Origin: Asparagopsis taxiformis
Taxonomy: Eukaryota; Rhodophyta; Florideophyceae; Bonnemaisoniales; Bonnemaisoniaceae
Assembly (NCBI GenBank): GCA_030407315.1
Contig: JALQPE010000535.1
Span: forward strand, 124,001-188,000
Reading direction: 5' to 3'
Length of the DNA: 64,000 bases
Every line of letters begins with the position of its first letter. Position 1 is the stretch's first letter. Under the pieces are notes generated by a model, which had not been told where the DNA came from, searched no databases, and worked only from the letters and a program-made list of their open reading frames with translations. This document shows, piece by piece, positions 19,668 to 29,619 of this stretch. The translations under genes and the position numbers were made by a program.

Positions 19668-19746
19668 TGCCTGTTGTATCTACAACAAAATATACACTGT
19701 TTATAGTAGGCACCACTAGTTTACCGATATAAAGAATAAATGTGCA

Positions 19747-21306
19747 TCATGACGACCGTCTGATAAAATGCCTATCATCAGCAGATGCTTGTGGCATTAG
19801 GCTTTTGGCAGGAGGCAATTCCTGTGATAGAGTCGAGCTGACAAAGGAGTCGTTCAACGGAGCGGGGTGGACGGGTGATGGACAAGCTTGCGCGCCATAC
19901 TGACTGGTAGATTGCAAAAGTTGTTCTTGTTTTCCAGCGGGCGCAGTATCCCTTGTTTTGAGTGAACTGGGGGAAGATCGCAAAGAGGCGTTCGCATTCG
20001 AAGAAAGTCGACAATCGAGCATAGGACTAACATGCTCAGACTGCGCCTGCGTCTGCTCTCTAATCTGGCGGATGGGGTTGACCAGAACTTCAACGCGTTC
20101 CACAGTGAGTGGATGACCGAGCTCTGCTTCGTTTTCCATTTTCTTCAACACGAACAACCCGCCAACAACCTTTCCAAACACGGTGTGCGCACCGTCGAGA
20201 TGTCTAGCGGTGTCGAAACAAACAAACCACTGACTACGATTGGTGTCCCTTCCACAATTTGCCATGGACACGACACCGGGCGCATCATGCACCAAACTTG
20301 TGCGAATTTCATCTTTCACATAACCGCCCCACGCGCTATCACCGCTATCACCCTTACCGGTTGGATCACCTGTCTGGGCGATGAAACCGGGCACGACGCG
20401 ATGCCACAACAGACCGTCATAATATTTGCGCTCAGCCAAGGTGAGAAAATTGTCACATGTCATGGGCACTTTATCACAGTGCAATTCAATGTTCAAATGA
20501 CCGATATTGGTGACAACCCTCACATACCCCTTGCCCTTCCTTCCCTTTCTAATGCGTTTGTACACGGCCTTTCGCTGCTCCTCCGGGGTGCGCACACGGG
20601 GCAAGTGGGGCATATTGGGGAGCTCTGCGCGGCGGGGCTTTTTGACGGGTGTTCTCGGGTGGTGCGACTTTTCGGGGAGCGCGCGCTTGTCGAGCAGGGC
20701 GCGCACGGGGGGTATGGGCGGAATTGGCTGCATGGGCGACGAGAGCTGCTGCTGCTGCTGTTGTTGTTGTTGGGTCGGAGCGGTCGAAGTGGCTGGAAGC
20801 GACACGGCGGGCGGCTGAACAGACTGCGGGGAGGGGCGTCGAAGAGAGAGAGGTGTTTCGGGGTGGAAATGGTTGGTCCATGTGTGCTGAGCGGGATCGT
20901 AGAGAACGATAATATCGGGGAGGGAGAAGGGCGTACCATCAAGGAGGTCGCGCATGCATCGGGGATGGAGATTGAGTCGTTGAACAGCTGTGTAGGAATA
21001 CACGTTACCGGTAGTCGCGATCGCAACCACCTTGACGTTGGGATGGAAGAGGGTGCAGAGCACCGGACAGTGGAAGGCGGCGGTGCGCGGGTCGACGGAG
21101 AATGAGAGCGGAACGAGCTGGTCGGGACGTAACGGCGCACCGGTGATGGGATTGAGAGAGGTGCGACGCACGAGCTGCACAATGTTACTGGCGTCGAAGA
21201 TGGTGCCGTCCGGAGACGCGACTGGCGCTTGGTGCGGGTTGAGGGTGAGAGCGCAGAGATGGAGCGGGGGTCGCTGCGCGCGGGTCGCGCTCGCGATGAA
21301 GCTCAT
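19747..21306 (-). CDS. PPIL2: PPIL2/CYP60-type U-box cyclophilin
   Basis: 519 residues from the ATG at 21306. The N-terminal about 160 residues have the PPIL2 layout of two degenerate U-box-like parts: HLCALTLNPHQAPVASPDGTIFD and FHCPVLCTLFHPNVKVVAIATTGNVYSYTAV. A Pro/Gln-rich linker with nine glutamines follows, then a basic KRIRKGRKGKGYVRVVT entry into the cyclophilin domain (about 265-420). The domain has CDNFLTLAERKYYDGLLWHRVVPGFIAQTGDPTGKG, FVCFDTARHLDGAHTVFGKV and a final polar tail of about 100 residues. PPIL2 is a spliceosome-associated nuclear prolyl isomerase with ubiquitin-ligase features. It lies tail to tail with the GTPase gene. Confidence 0.9.
   Translation of the reverse strand: MSFIASATRAQRPPLHLCALTLNPHQAPVASPDGTIFDASNIVQLVRRTSLNPITGAPLRPDQLVPLSFSVDPRTAAFHCPVLCTLFHPNVKVVAIATTGNVYSYTAVQRLNLHPRCMRDLLDGTPFSLPDIIVLYDPAQHTWTNHFHPETPLSLRRPSPQSVQPPAVSLPATSTAPTQQQQQQQQQLSSPMQPIPPIPPVRALLDKRALPEKSHHPRTPVKKPRRAELPNMPHLPRVRTPEEQRKAVYKRIRKGRKGKGYVRVVTNIGHLNIELHCDKVPMTCDNFLTLAERKYYDGLLWHRVVPGFIAQTGDPTGKGDSGDSAWGGYVKDEIRTSLVHDAPGVVSMANCGRDTNRSQWFVCFDTARHLDGAHTVFGKVVGGLFVLKKMENEAELGHPLTVERVEVLVNPIRQIREQTQAQSEHVSPMLDCRLSSNANASLRSSPSSLKTRDTAPAGKQEQLLQSTSQYGAQACPSPVHPAPLNDSFVSSTLSQELPPAKSLMPQASADDRHFIRRSS
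20746..20772 (-). repeat. CAG/CAA tract coding nine glutamines in PPIL2
   Basis: Nine consecutive Gln codons, a run of CAG and CAA on the minus strand, inside the linker between the U-box-like part and the cyclophilin domain. Such tracts vary in length between strains. Confidence 0.8.
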
Positions 21307-22192
21307 GACGGTGGCGACAGGACGATGGGCTACGAGGAGGGCGTGTGGCGCAGGCGTGAATTAAGTGCCTGCACGAAAGTAGCTCAGCGTGTGTATGATA
21401 CGAGTTGGGAAGTGTATGTCGTTGTCTGGATACGGACTCGGACACGTACACGTATGTTTAGTTATTGAATAATGAATGGATGTTGCCGCTATTTGTGGAT
21501 TGGCACATGTTTTCCAGACGACACCATTGTCTAGAAATCAACCGACAGCACGGATGCATGCGTCCTGCACTTGTCGATATCTTGCCGCACAGCGCTGCGC
21601 TGCGCCACGCCGCGCCGCCAACTCGTCGCGCTAAACGCATGTCGCCCGCGCGTTGCCCGGATGCGACGATCGACACTCGACTCTGTTCGTCGCTGTAATG
21701 ATTCGACAGACTGTCACGGCAAGGTATCGCTATTCAAACTCTTGCTGCATCTTCCATGCGTGATTGTTCACTCCTCCGCGAGCCATCATGGCAGCTTGCC
21801 ATAAAAACAACCAATCATACCCTATATTTTTCATATTTTATCATTTTCCACCTGCTTCCACAGCACTTGGATGAGCAACACACTATCCAGTCGCTGCGTT
21901 CCAATCAACCTCTCACGACCGCATTTCACCCCATCCCATCAATTGATTAAACCCTTTTGTAATTCACAATTCATGACCATGCAAAGATCTTTCCCGATCT
22001 TTCCTAATTTCTCCAACTTTCATTTCCACCCAATCAAATTTCACACTGTGTACTCAATTCGCCGCCGTTGCCCATCCGTCGATGTCCCCCCAACTACCAA
22101 AAGCACTACTTGTTCCTCGTCCAACTCATCGTTCCCCATCCGACCGACGTGTCGATCCAGACCTCCCCCACTCTCCTTTCTCGCAATTCAAA
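21307..22192. other. Divergent spacer between PPIL2 and RPL10
   Basis: This 886-base stretch serves two housekeeping genes. At 21677-21693 it has a 17-base stretch that matches 14723-14739 (promoter of F-box/LRR copy 2) with one mismatch. A long C/T-rich stretch precedes the RPL10 ATG. No gene is evident. Confidence 0.4.
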
Positions 22193-22898
22193 ATGGGACG
22201 ACGTAAGTTACCAGACCAAACCACCACCATCACCAAATTCGCCCACTAACCCGCTCCATCCCCCTTGCGTCCGAATAGGTCCTGCGCGTTGTTACCGCTA
22301 CTGCAAAAACAAGCCCTACCCCAAGTCGCGATACTGCCGCGGTGTGCCAGACCCCAAGATTCGAATTTTCGATCTGGGCCGCAAAAAGGCCGGCGTCGAT
22401 GAATTCCCCTTTGCCGCCCATCTCGTCTCGGACGAAAAGGAGCAGCTCTCTTCCGAAGCACTCGAAGCCGCTCGTGTCGCCTGCAACAAGTACATGACAA
22501 AGTCATGCGGTAAGGATTCTTTCCATCTCAGAGTTCGCGCCCATCCCTTCCACGTTTTGCGTATCAACAAGATGCTTTCATGCGCCGGCGCTGATCGCCT
22601 CCAGACCGGTATGCGCGGTGCCTTTGGCAAGCCCCTTGGTACCGTGGCGCGCGTTAAGATTGGTCAGACACTCCTCTCCGTTCGTACCAAGGAGCAGAAT
22701 AAGCCCGCCGCCTTGGAGGCCCTTCGTCGCGCAAAGTACAAGTTCCCGGGACGACAGAAACTTTTCATCTCGTCCAAATGGGGCTTTACCAAGTTCTCCA
22801 AGGAGGAGTATCTTGCATTGAGGGATGCCGGTCGTATCATTCCTGATGGTTCATATTGTAAGGTTGTGTCCAATAAGGGTCCGCTGCTTCTGGAATAG
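22193..22898 (+). CDS. RPL10: Large ribosomal subunit protein RPL10 (uL16), two exons
   Basis: Exon 1 is only 10 bases, 22193-22202; exon 2 is 22279-22898; the 76-base GT-AG intron splits codon 4. The product has 209 residues and starts [20 protein letters not shown], the universally conserved start of eukaryotic RPL10; the unspliced frame would destroy it. Other family motifs are [22 protein letters not shown] and [16 protein letters not shown]10 joins the 60S subunit at the last cytoplasmic step, close to the peptidyl transferase centre. The very early intron is a common place for ribosomal-protein introns in intron-poor genomes and may help expression. Confidence 0.97.
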
Positions 22899-22989
22899 GT
22901 AGCGTCGCTTTTGCTGTGACAGTAAACTTACTGGTGATCACTCACTGTATACAATCTTGCAAGCTGTACATTGGCACCAGTTGGTAAAG

Positions 22990-23588
22990 TTAACCGGGCT
23001 CAGTTTTATTTGTGCTGATATCAATGCTAATGTCGACGATGTCCTGCCCCCGAATTGTTGCCAGCGGAATGGTTCCCATCACTGTGTGCAGATTTCGTGC
23101 GACTAGCGCAGACCCGTCCGGTTGAATTGCCGCAATGCCGTCAGCTGATACGCTTACTTGATCCCGAAGCTTTAGATGAACAGGTCCGGCATTGATGCAG
23201 GCCGCAAGGAAGGATAGATATCTGATGCGCGAATCAGCTCGGCACTTTTGTTGTTGCGCCATGTCCCGTTTGCATCGCTTGACAACCAACTCATTTGTTT
23301 GGCCGTCATGTGATGGGTTGCAAATAAGTACGCAGTGAGTGCCAGTTGAGTAGCCGCTTGACCGAGGTTACCGTACAACATGATCTCGCAATGGCGATAG
23401 TGAAATTTGATAGGACCGCTTTTCAACATTTCAAAGCCACGCATTCTCTGTGAATTGTAGAACAGAGATGAACGTCATAGTAGTAGCCTCCTCTCCACCC
23501 GTACCAAGTAAACTGATTTCTTTGCAGTAATGTTGGCACCCATATCGATAAGAGGATAGACGACGATTTGTTCCGCCAATTGACAACT
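22990..23588 (-). CDS. Possible unrecognised multi-exon gene (exon structure tentative)
   Basis: Three minus-strand exons can be joined in frame with GT-AG borders: part of 23505-23588, then 23332-23447, then 22990-23221, with introns of 57 and 110 bases. The joined product would include PLIDMGANITAKK, GPIKFHYRHCEIMLYGN, LSFLAACINAGPVHLKLRDQ and a C-terminal IRGQDIVDISIDIS. No start codon is settled and I cannot name a family. The composition looks protein-like and the gene would be divergent from the cytidine deaminase. Each splice site is plausible but unproven, and the 57-base intron is shorter than all well-supported ones here. Confidence 0.3.
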
Positions 23589-23643
23589 TCAACTTGAACA
23601 TCACGTGCGCAACAACACGCCAACCTGCAACAAAACATCAAAC

Positions 23644-24371
<728 letters not shown>

Positions 24372-24689
24372 CGTAGATGGCAATGAGAGGATGTGGTCAA
24401 CTTTGGGAGTAGTTTGTTCACAGCGCACTTGTTGTAAAGCAGTGGCGACCTGGAAGGCATCTGTGTAGGTCAATGTCACAGACGTGCGTAGATCATGATT
24501 CCAATATAATGACAAATCTTTTTTGTCTTTTCCACTCGTATCAAAACGGTTTAGCAGCCTTCAAGTTTTTAGTCATTCACGTCATCGCCGAAGATGAGCG
24601 TCTTCAACGATATTTGGTGCTGCAATATGTAAACCATCACACTGTCTGACAGTCATATCGCCACTCCGCCCATACCTGAAACACAGGCA
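24372..24689. other. Spacer between CDA and CTC1-like gene
   Basis: This 318-base stretch lies between two plus-strand genes and probably contains the promoter of the long gene. Nothing else was seen. Confidence 0.35.
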
Positions 24690-27600
24690 ATGTCTGATGC
24701 GGCGCAAATATCTCCCAGACTGAGACAAGACATAACCCAATTCTTCTCGAAAGATCCCAAGGCATGCAACAATCTTCTCTCCCAGCTCGATTCACAGCAT
24801 GCCACATATCACATACTAAATCTACACGCATGTCAAACTACAACCTCCAAAATTCTGGCTCTGACACGCAACTCGACCGACCTAACACACGTCTGGAATT
24901 CCACATTTGCCGCATGGATCTCTACCCCGACTAGCACAGCCGCTACTGCGACTCAATTGCCCGTCACATTCATCAAAGCGCTGCTTCTCGGTTATCTCGA
25001 CGCAGATGCAAACGGTTCTCTGTACATCTCATCTCCATCGACAGGCGTCCGATTGCGTGTCGTGCTTGCACCACCCCCAACCAATACGTTTCGATACGCA
25101 CCGATATGGGCACGTGATTGGCGTTTCATTCCGTTTCGTGGTTCGAAGCGCTCTGCCGAGCAGGGGATATTCGAAATCTTGCTACGAGATGTGGTTAATT
25201 TGCATTCCGCAAATCCCTCCGACAATTCTGGCGTGCCAGCAGACTTTCAAAACCCTTACCACACCATATCGCTCACGTCCAGTGCGCCCTTTTGCATACG
25301 TGGTGTCATCCGTGCAAAGAGTTGTATTATTGCTGCCAGATCTACTACCCCATGTTTCTTTATCGAACTCACGGCGTCCTCATCCGATTCCGACACCTGC
25401 ATTGCTTTCATCGTTGTCTTCCGTGGTAAAGAGGCTATGAAATGGTGGCCATTTCTGAATCTCGGTCACGACGTTGGTTTACAGCGCGTGACGGTGTCCG
25501 TGCTTCCCAGCTATCAGAATAGAAGAGTGTTAAAGGCGTGTCCCCCACTTTTGCAAAATGTGCACTCATTTTCCGCACAAGACGTGCCTGCTCAGCAACT
25601 CAGCTTTCGCGACACGGCGTATGACCATGGAGACGGACATCAAAACACACGGAAGCGACTCCGAACTGATCCTCAGATTTCAGTCTTGCACGCTGCAAGT
25701 GAAATGATGCATGACGCGGAGCATCAGAAACAATATTTACGCTTATGTCACTCAAGAAGGCTGGTTACGTACGAAGGAGAGATTTCCAAAACTTTGGCCG
25801 ACGGCCGCTACGAATTAGACGGCCGCGTTTCGTTGCATTTGGGCGGCTTCAATGCCTCTTGTGCAGGCCCCGCTGTGACATCCACATGTCTTCGCGTTGG
25901 AACCAGAATAGAAGTGTCTTGGGTTCACGTTGTAGATCGTACCAGTCAGCGCATCACACTATTTCCAACCGGAAGGACCGTTTTAAACATACTGTACTTT
26001 GGAGAGCTCAACTCGGTGGATTGCATCGCTCCCCGACGCGAATGGCAGCAAACGCCGTGGCGCTGGTTGTGGAAACGTTGGCGCAATAGTGATATTTTAT
26101 GGGCGGAGAGATTGTACGAAAGTCTCATGACCAAGTTTGAAAATTGGTTATCGGAATCTTCTCAGTCCGTAGAGCGGCAGGCTGAAAACAATTTGATGGA
26201 TTACTTGCTGGGCACTCGCGACTCTACTGGCTTGGTCCAATATGTCATGCATTTGCAGTCGCAACGGGCTGATTTGCTTCAATGCAACACACACCCGGCT
26301 CGCAACTTGTATGATGAATTTTTCAGCCCTCTAGGGATGATGCAGGGACAGAATCTCAAGAACCCCATCACTCCAACCATGCTTCAGGTTTCGCAAACGC
26401 TCGGTTTTATGTGGAGAAAGCATGTGAGAGAATGGCGTGCAAAGTACTCGAGGACTACCGGTTCGTTGGCATTCCAGAGAACGCCTGTGGTATTCTCATG
26501 TACAGATATTGTGAACGTGCTAGTTTCTGGACAAAACAAGAGTAAGAAACCATGTGCAGGGGGCAGTAATGAACGGATAGCGCTTGTGGGGCTTCTAAGT
26601 GGACCAAAAACCGGACATGGGCGAGCGACTCTATCCGATGCAACGGATTCACTATTTATTGAATGCCAAGATGCGTTACAGCCGTTCATGCTTGGAGCAA
26701 TTGTATGTATTGAAAGTTTTTCAGCAGTCGTCCTATCATGTAACACATCAAATACAATCGAGACGATCATACTGTTGAAAGCGGAAAGTATCAAAGTTGT
26801 CGTTGATGGACCCTGCATTGCTACGGAATCACAGAAAGTGGGTGAAACAGCTGATCAGGACATCCAACTGACTCAGGCGATATGTACTCCACGTCATCCG
26901 TCCCAAAAAGTGTTTGGACATCGCTTGACTCAGCAAGTACTCACCCAGTCTACGACCGACCCCTCCAATCATAGAGAACAAGTTGGTGTCATTGACACAG
27001 CTCTGGTGTGTATGTTTGTGGAAATTATCGGTAGAGCACAAGACCATGTGACGTTGACTGGAAGGCTGTTAGCGGTCAGCATGGGACAAAGCAAGCATAT
27101 ATGGCATGCAGTCGATCAGGAAAGGAATGGATTTTGGAAATGTTCCCTCGAAATGACAGGGGAGGCTGCAGTCCAAACGAGTCTCGTATTCAGAGAACAT
27201 AATATTTACTCTATATCATGTACAGAACTGGATGGACAGCAAGACCCTGCTCACTACGTGAAACAGAAGGCGTTGTCAAGTTTTTCCGCCAACACGCCAT
27301 TTCATTTGTTCTGTGAGCTTGAGAGTAAGTTCCCCTGGATTGAAAACCTTGGAGATGGGGCGTACATGAGGTTTGATGTGAATGAAAATAATGCACACTG
27401 TTTCAAATCACAGATTAGTTGTGAGGGCGAGCAGTACATGTATGTAATGGAAGCGGTCGAGCAGTTTAAGAGGGAGACGCGAAGCAAGGTGATCAGTGAA
27501 CTTTGGAATGCGTACAGTTGGACCAATGCTGACTCGCTGCAAAACAACGAAACACTGACAGTTGCGGGCGTTGTTGTGCAATTTTCTCATGAAGTTGAAA

Positions 27601-28562
27601 ACAACGTGTTCACACAAACGGAACAAGCATCAGTTGCCAGACTTTTGATTCGAGATGAACCGTTTGGTATTTTTGGTCTGATGATAAAGCTGTATAACTG
27701 TGAAGGGGTCCCGCATGCATTGTTGCCTGGTATGAAAGTTATTGTACACAATGTGATTCGTGTACCTCTACAAGGAGCGGGTCGATTTGCGTTTATCGCA
27801 AATTGTGCAACAAGTGTAAGCTTTACTGGGAACGGATTTTGCGAGCACGGCGAGTTGAATGCGTGCTGTCGGCGACTGAGAGGTAGCATATCTTCATTGG
27901 TTGAAAGGGTGAAACGGAAACATTTATGGGATTTGAGCTGTGAATCTGAAACTAAAAATATGGAGTCCTGCGCTGTCGGCCTAGTACAATTCGACGTGCT
28001 ACGCATTATGTCCATTCGACTAAACTTGGTGCCGCGGTGTGGAACATGTGAGTCATGCGTTGTAAAAGATGGTAAGAGTGATTGGACACTGGAGGCCAGT
28101 GGGAAGTTTTTGGTGGATGACGGAAGCACGGAGGGACTATTGGTTTGCGAAGGATTGGAAACTATAATTGAATTAGTGGGTTCGCGGGAAGATCTACGCA
28201 GTTGTTTGAAACGTGTTGCGTTAATGTACAGAAGTGTTGAATTGGATGATGAATTTCTGAAGCAGAGTCGGGATGCATTGTCACATGAACGTCAGGACGC
28301 GCTGGATATATTATCGCATGTGTTCAGCAATTGCTGTCGAGCTGTGCATGGTGTAATTGTGAACCGAACACGACTAGCGGTAATGAATGGCAGTGGTGGT
28401 GGACCTGAAACGATGGTGAAGGGATTTCAACTTGGATTTGGAAGAAAACTGTGGACTGCAGTGGCGGAGTACGCCAATCGAGTTGAACTGGAATGCGTGT
28501 GGGTTGTCGAGGACAGCTGGAATGATTTGTATGGGCGGCTTGCGGAATTTGAAAATAAATGA
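24690..28562 (+). CDS. CTC1: CTC1-like large multi-OB protein (CST complex candidate)
   Basis: 1290 residues from the ATG at 24690, close to the usual length of CTC1 (about 1200-1300). Most of it is beta-rich with no enzyme motif. Features like CTC1 are LRVGTRIEVSWVHVV at about 410 (the G-x-x-(I/L)-E-(L/V)-x-x-V-H element of its OB folds) and, near 1113-1165, a C-terminal OB fold with CGTCESC and ASGKFLVDDGSTEGLLVCEG, resembling the zinc-ribbon OB fold and VDDGS strand of CTC1. CTC1 with STN1 and TEN1 binds single-stranded telomere DNA and recruits DNA polymerase alpha-primase. The call rests on length, fold pattern and two motifs. Another multi-OB DNA-binding protein is possible. Confidence 0.5.
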   Translation: MSDAAQISPRLRQDITQFFSKDPKACNNLLSQLDSQHATYHILNLHACQTTTSKILALTRNSTDLTHVWNSTFAAWISTPTSTAATATQLPVTFIKALLLGYLDADANGSLYISSPSTGVRLRVVLAPPPTNTFRYAPIWARDWRFIPFRGSKRSAEQGIFEILLRDVVNLHSANPSDNSGVPADFQNPYHTISLTSSAPFCIRGVIRAKSCIIAARSTTPCFFIELTASSSDSDTCIAFIVVFRGKEAMKWWPFLNLGHDVGLQRVTVSVLPSYQNRRVLKACPPLLQNVHSFSAQDVPAQQLSFRDTAYDHGDGHQNTRKRLRTDPQISVLHAASEMMHDAEHQKQYLRLCHSRRLVTYEGEISKTLADGRYELDGRVSLHLGGFNASCAGPAVTSTCLRVGTRIEVSWVHVVDRTSQRITLFPTGRTVLNILYFGELNSVDCIAPRREWQQTPWRWLWKRWRNSDILWAERLYESLMTKFENWLSESSQSVERQAENNLMDYLLGTRDSTGLVQYVMHLQSQRADLLQCNTHPARNLYDEFFSPLGMMQGQNLKNPITPTMLQVSQTLGFMWRKHVREWRAKYSRTTGSLAFQRTPVVFSCTDIVNVLVSGQNKSKKPCAGGSNERIALVGLLSGPKTGHGRATLSDATDSLFIECQDALQPFMLGAIVCIESFSAVVLSCNTSNTIETIILLKAESIKVVVDGPCIATESQKVGETADQDIQLTQAICTPRHPSQKVFGHRLTQQVLTQSTTDPSNHREQVGVIDTALVCMFVEIIGRAQDHVTLTGRLLAVSMGQSKHIWHAVDQERNGFWKCSLEMTGEAAVQTSLVFREHNIYSISCTELDGQQDPAHYVKQKALSSFSANTPFHLFCELESKFPWIENLGDGAYMRFDVNENNAHCFKSQISCEGEQYMYVMEAVEQFKRETRSKVISELWNAYSWTNADSLQNNETLTVAGVVVQFSHEVENNVFTQTEQASVARLLIRDEPFGIFGLMIKLYNCEGVPHALLPGMKVIVHNVIRVPLQGAGRFAFIANCATSVSFTGNGFCEHGELNACCRRLRGSISSLVERVKRKHLWDLSCESETKNMESCAVGLVQFDVLRIMSIRLNLVPRCGTCESCVVKDGKSDWTLEASGKFLVDDGSTEGLLVCEGLETIIELVGSREDLRSCLKRVALMYRSVELDDEFLKQSRDALSHERQDALDILSHVFSNCCRAVHGVIVNRTRLAVMNGSGGGPETMVKGFQLGFGRKLWTAVAEYANRVELECVWVVEDSWNDLYGRLAEFENK

Positions 28563-29037
28563 AGGTATGATTGATTAGTACCTCATGCTGGAAGTGTTGA
28601 TCAAGCAAACATCGGTTGGTAGCATTTGGGAATGGCAATTAGTGACAGCAAACGTGGAATCAGAGAGTGGCTACAGGGATGCAATTGTACGCGCCGTGCG
28701 CGGAAGAACCGTATCAACGTACCAAATTGATTGACGGTAAGTAATCATATATTAGCCATGACAATTTATCGCAACATTTCATTATGATTGAAAGTATGAT
28801 TAGTTTCTAGACTCAAATGCCGCCGCCATAATCCAATAGTCGAACGCTTCAACTCTTCTCGCTCCTCAAGCTGCCAGGTATGAAGCGCTCGATTAATTTA
28901 GATAGCCACAGATTGATAACATAACAATTCTTGATTTACTTTGTCAACCGGAAAGCACTTATCTGCAATGCTATCATCATGTCATGACGTTTCGTTATCT
29001 GATGAAAGGATTGCTCCTTACATAGTAGCTCACTATC
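28563..29037. other. Spacer downstream of CTC1-like gene
   Basis: AT-rich 475-base stretch with only short frames. No recognisable gene or RNA. Confidence 0.35.
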
Positions 29038-29619
29038 TCAAGCCGTTTGTCCGGCCAGTGTCGTGTCACTTTTCTCCGGTCGAGGAACGTCCAATATTTT
29101 TTTCTTCATTCTCATTCCAGTTTGCGATCTAGAAGTCGTTTTGTCACAGTTTCTCCTGTACGGAGACCGAGTCGAGGAAGCGACCCTCGACGGCGCTCGC
29201 GACGCTGGGATTGCCTTGGATCCCCTCGCTGTTGTCCACGACGATGGCGATTTCCTAGAATGTGTCGATGGATAAATCGCCATTTTGCTCTTTGCAGTAT
29301 TGGGCGAAGTGCTGTTCCTAGGCCTAGACGCATTGTTCTGCTTTTGACCGTACCGGGCGCGCGTTTCACTTTGCGACATACCGTCGAGACAGCACTCGCG
29401 AGACGACGGCTGCGAGGAGCATGACGGTGTGAGCTCTTGATTTGATACCGTGCCCTTCAAAGGTGATCTTGTCGCCATTTCACAATCATTGAGTGATTCT
29501 GACGTTCGATTTGACGATGAAAACAATATGGACAGGACAGAGGTAGAATCGCACGAGGATGTTAGCGCAGACGACTTGGCTCTGCGAAGGCAAGTTTCTG
29601 TTGCTTTGGAGCGAGACAT
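29038..29619 (-). CDS. Hypothetical Ser/Arg-rich protein
   Basis: 193 residues from an ATG at 29619. The sequence is rich in Ser, Thr, Arg and Lys, with few hydrophobic residues and no domain; it ends with a basic RMKKKILDVPRPEK stretch. It could be a disordered nuclear protein. The plus strand of the same DNA has a competing candidate, an acidic frame ending at 29701 with helical LRRQVSVALERDMASIS, possibly a last exon. I cannot decide which strand is coding; at most one is likely. Confidence 0.35.
   Translation of the reverse strand: MSRSKATETCLRRAKSSALTSSCDSTSVLSILFSSSNRTSESLNDCEMATRSPLKGTVSNQELTPSCSSQPSSRECCLDGMSQSETRARYGQKQNNASRPRNSTSPNTAKSKMAIYPSTHSRKSPSSWTTARGSKAIPASRAPSRVASSTRSPYRRNCDKTTSRSQTGMRMKKKILDVPRPEKSDTTLAGQTA

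Noticed and set aside
20032..21105. Plus-strand frame of 357 codons opposite PPIL2
   Set aside because: Antisense shadow of the cyclophilin gene, with His/Gly/Arg-rich text and no motif.
22068..22192. Reading RPL10 as one unspliced frame starting near 22068
   Set aside because: It would read through the 76-base intron and replace the universal [12 protein letters not shown] start with unrelated residues.
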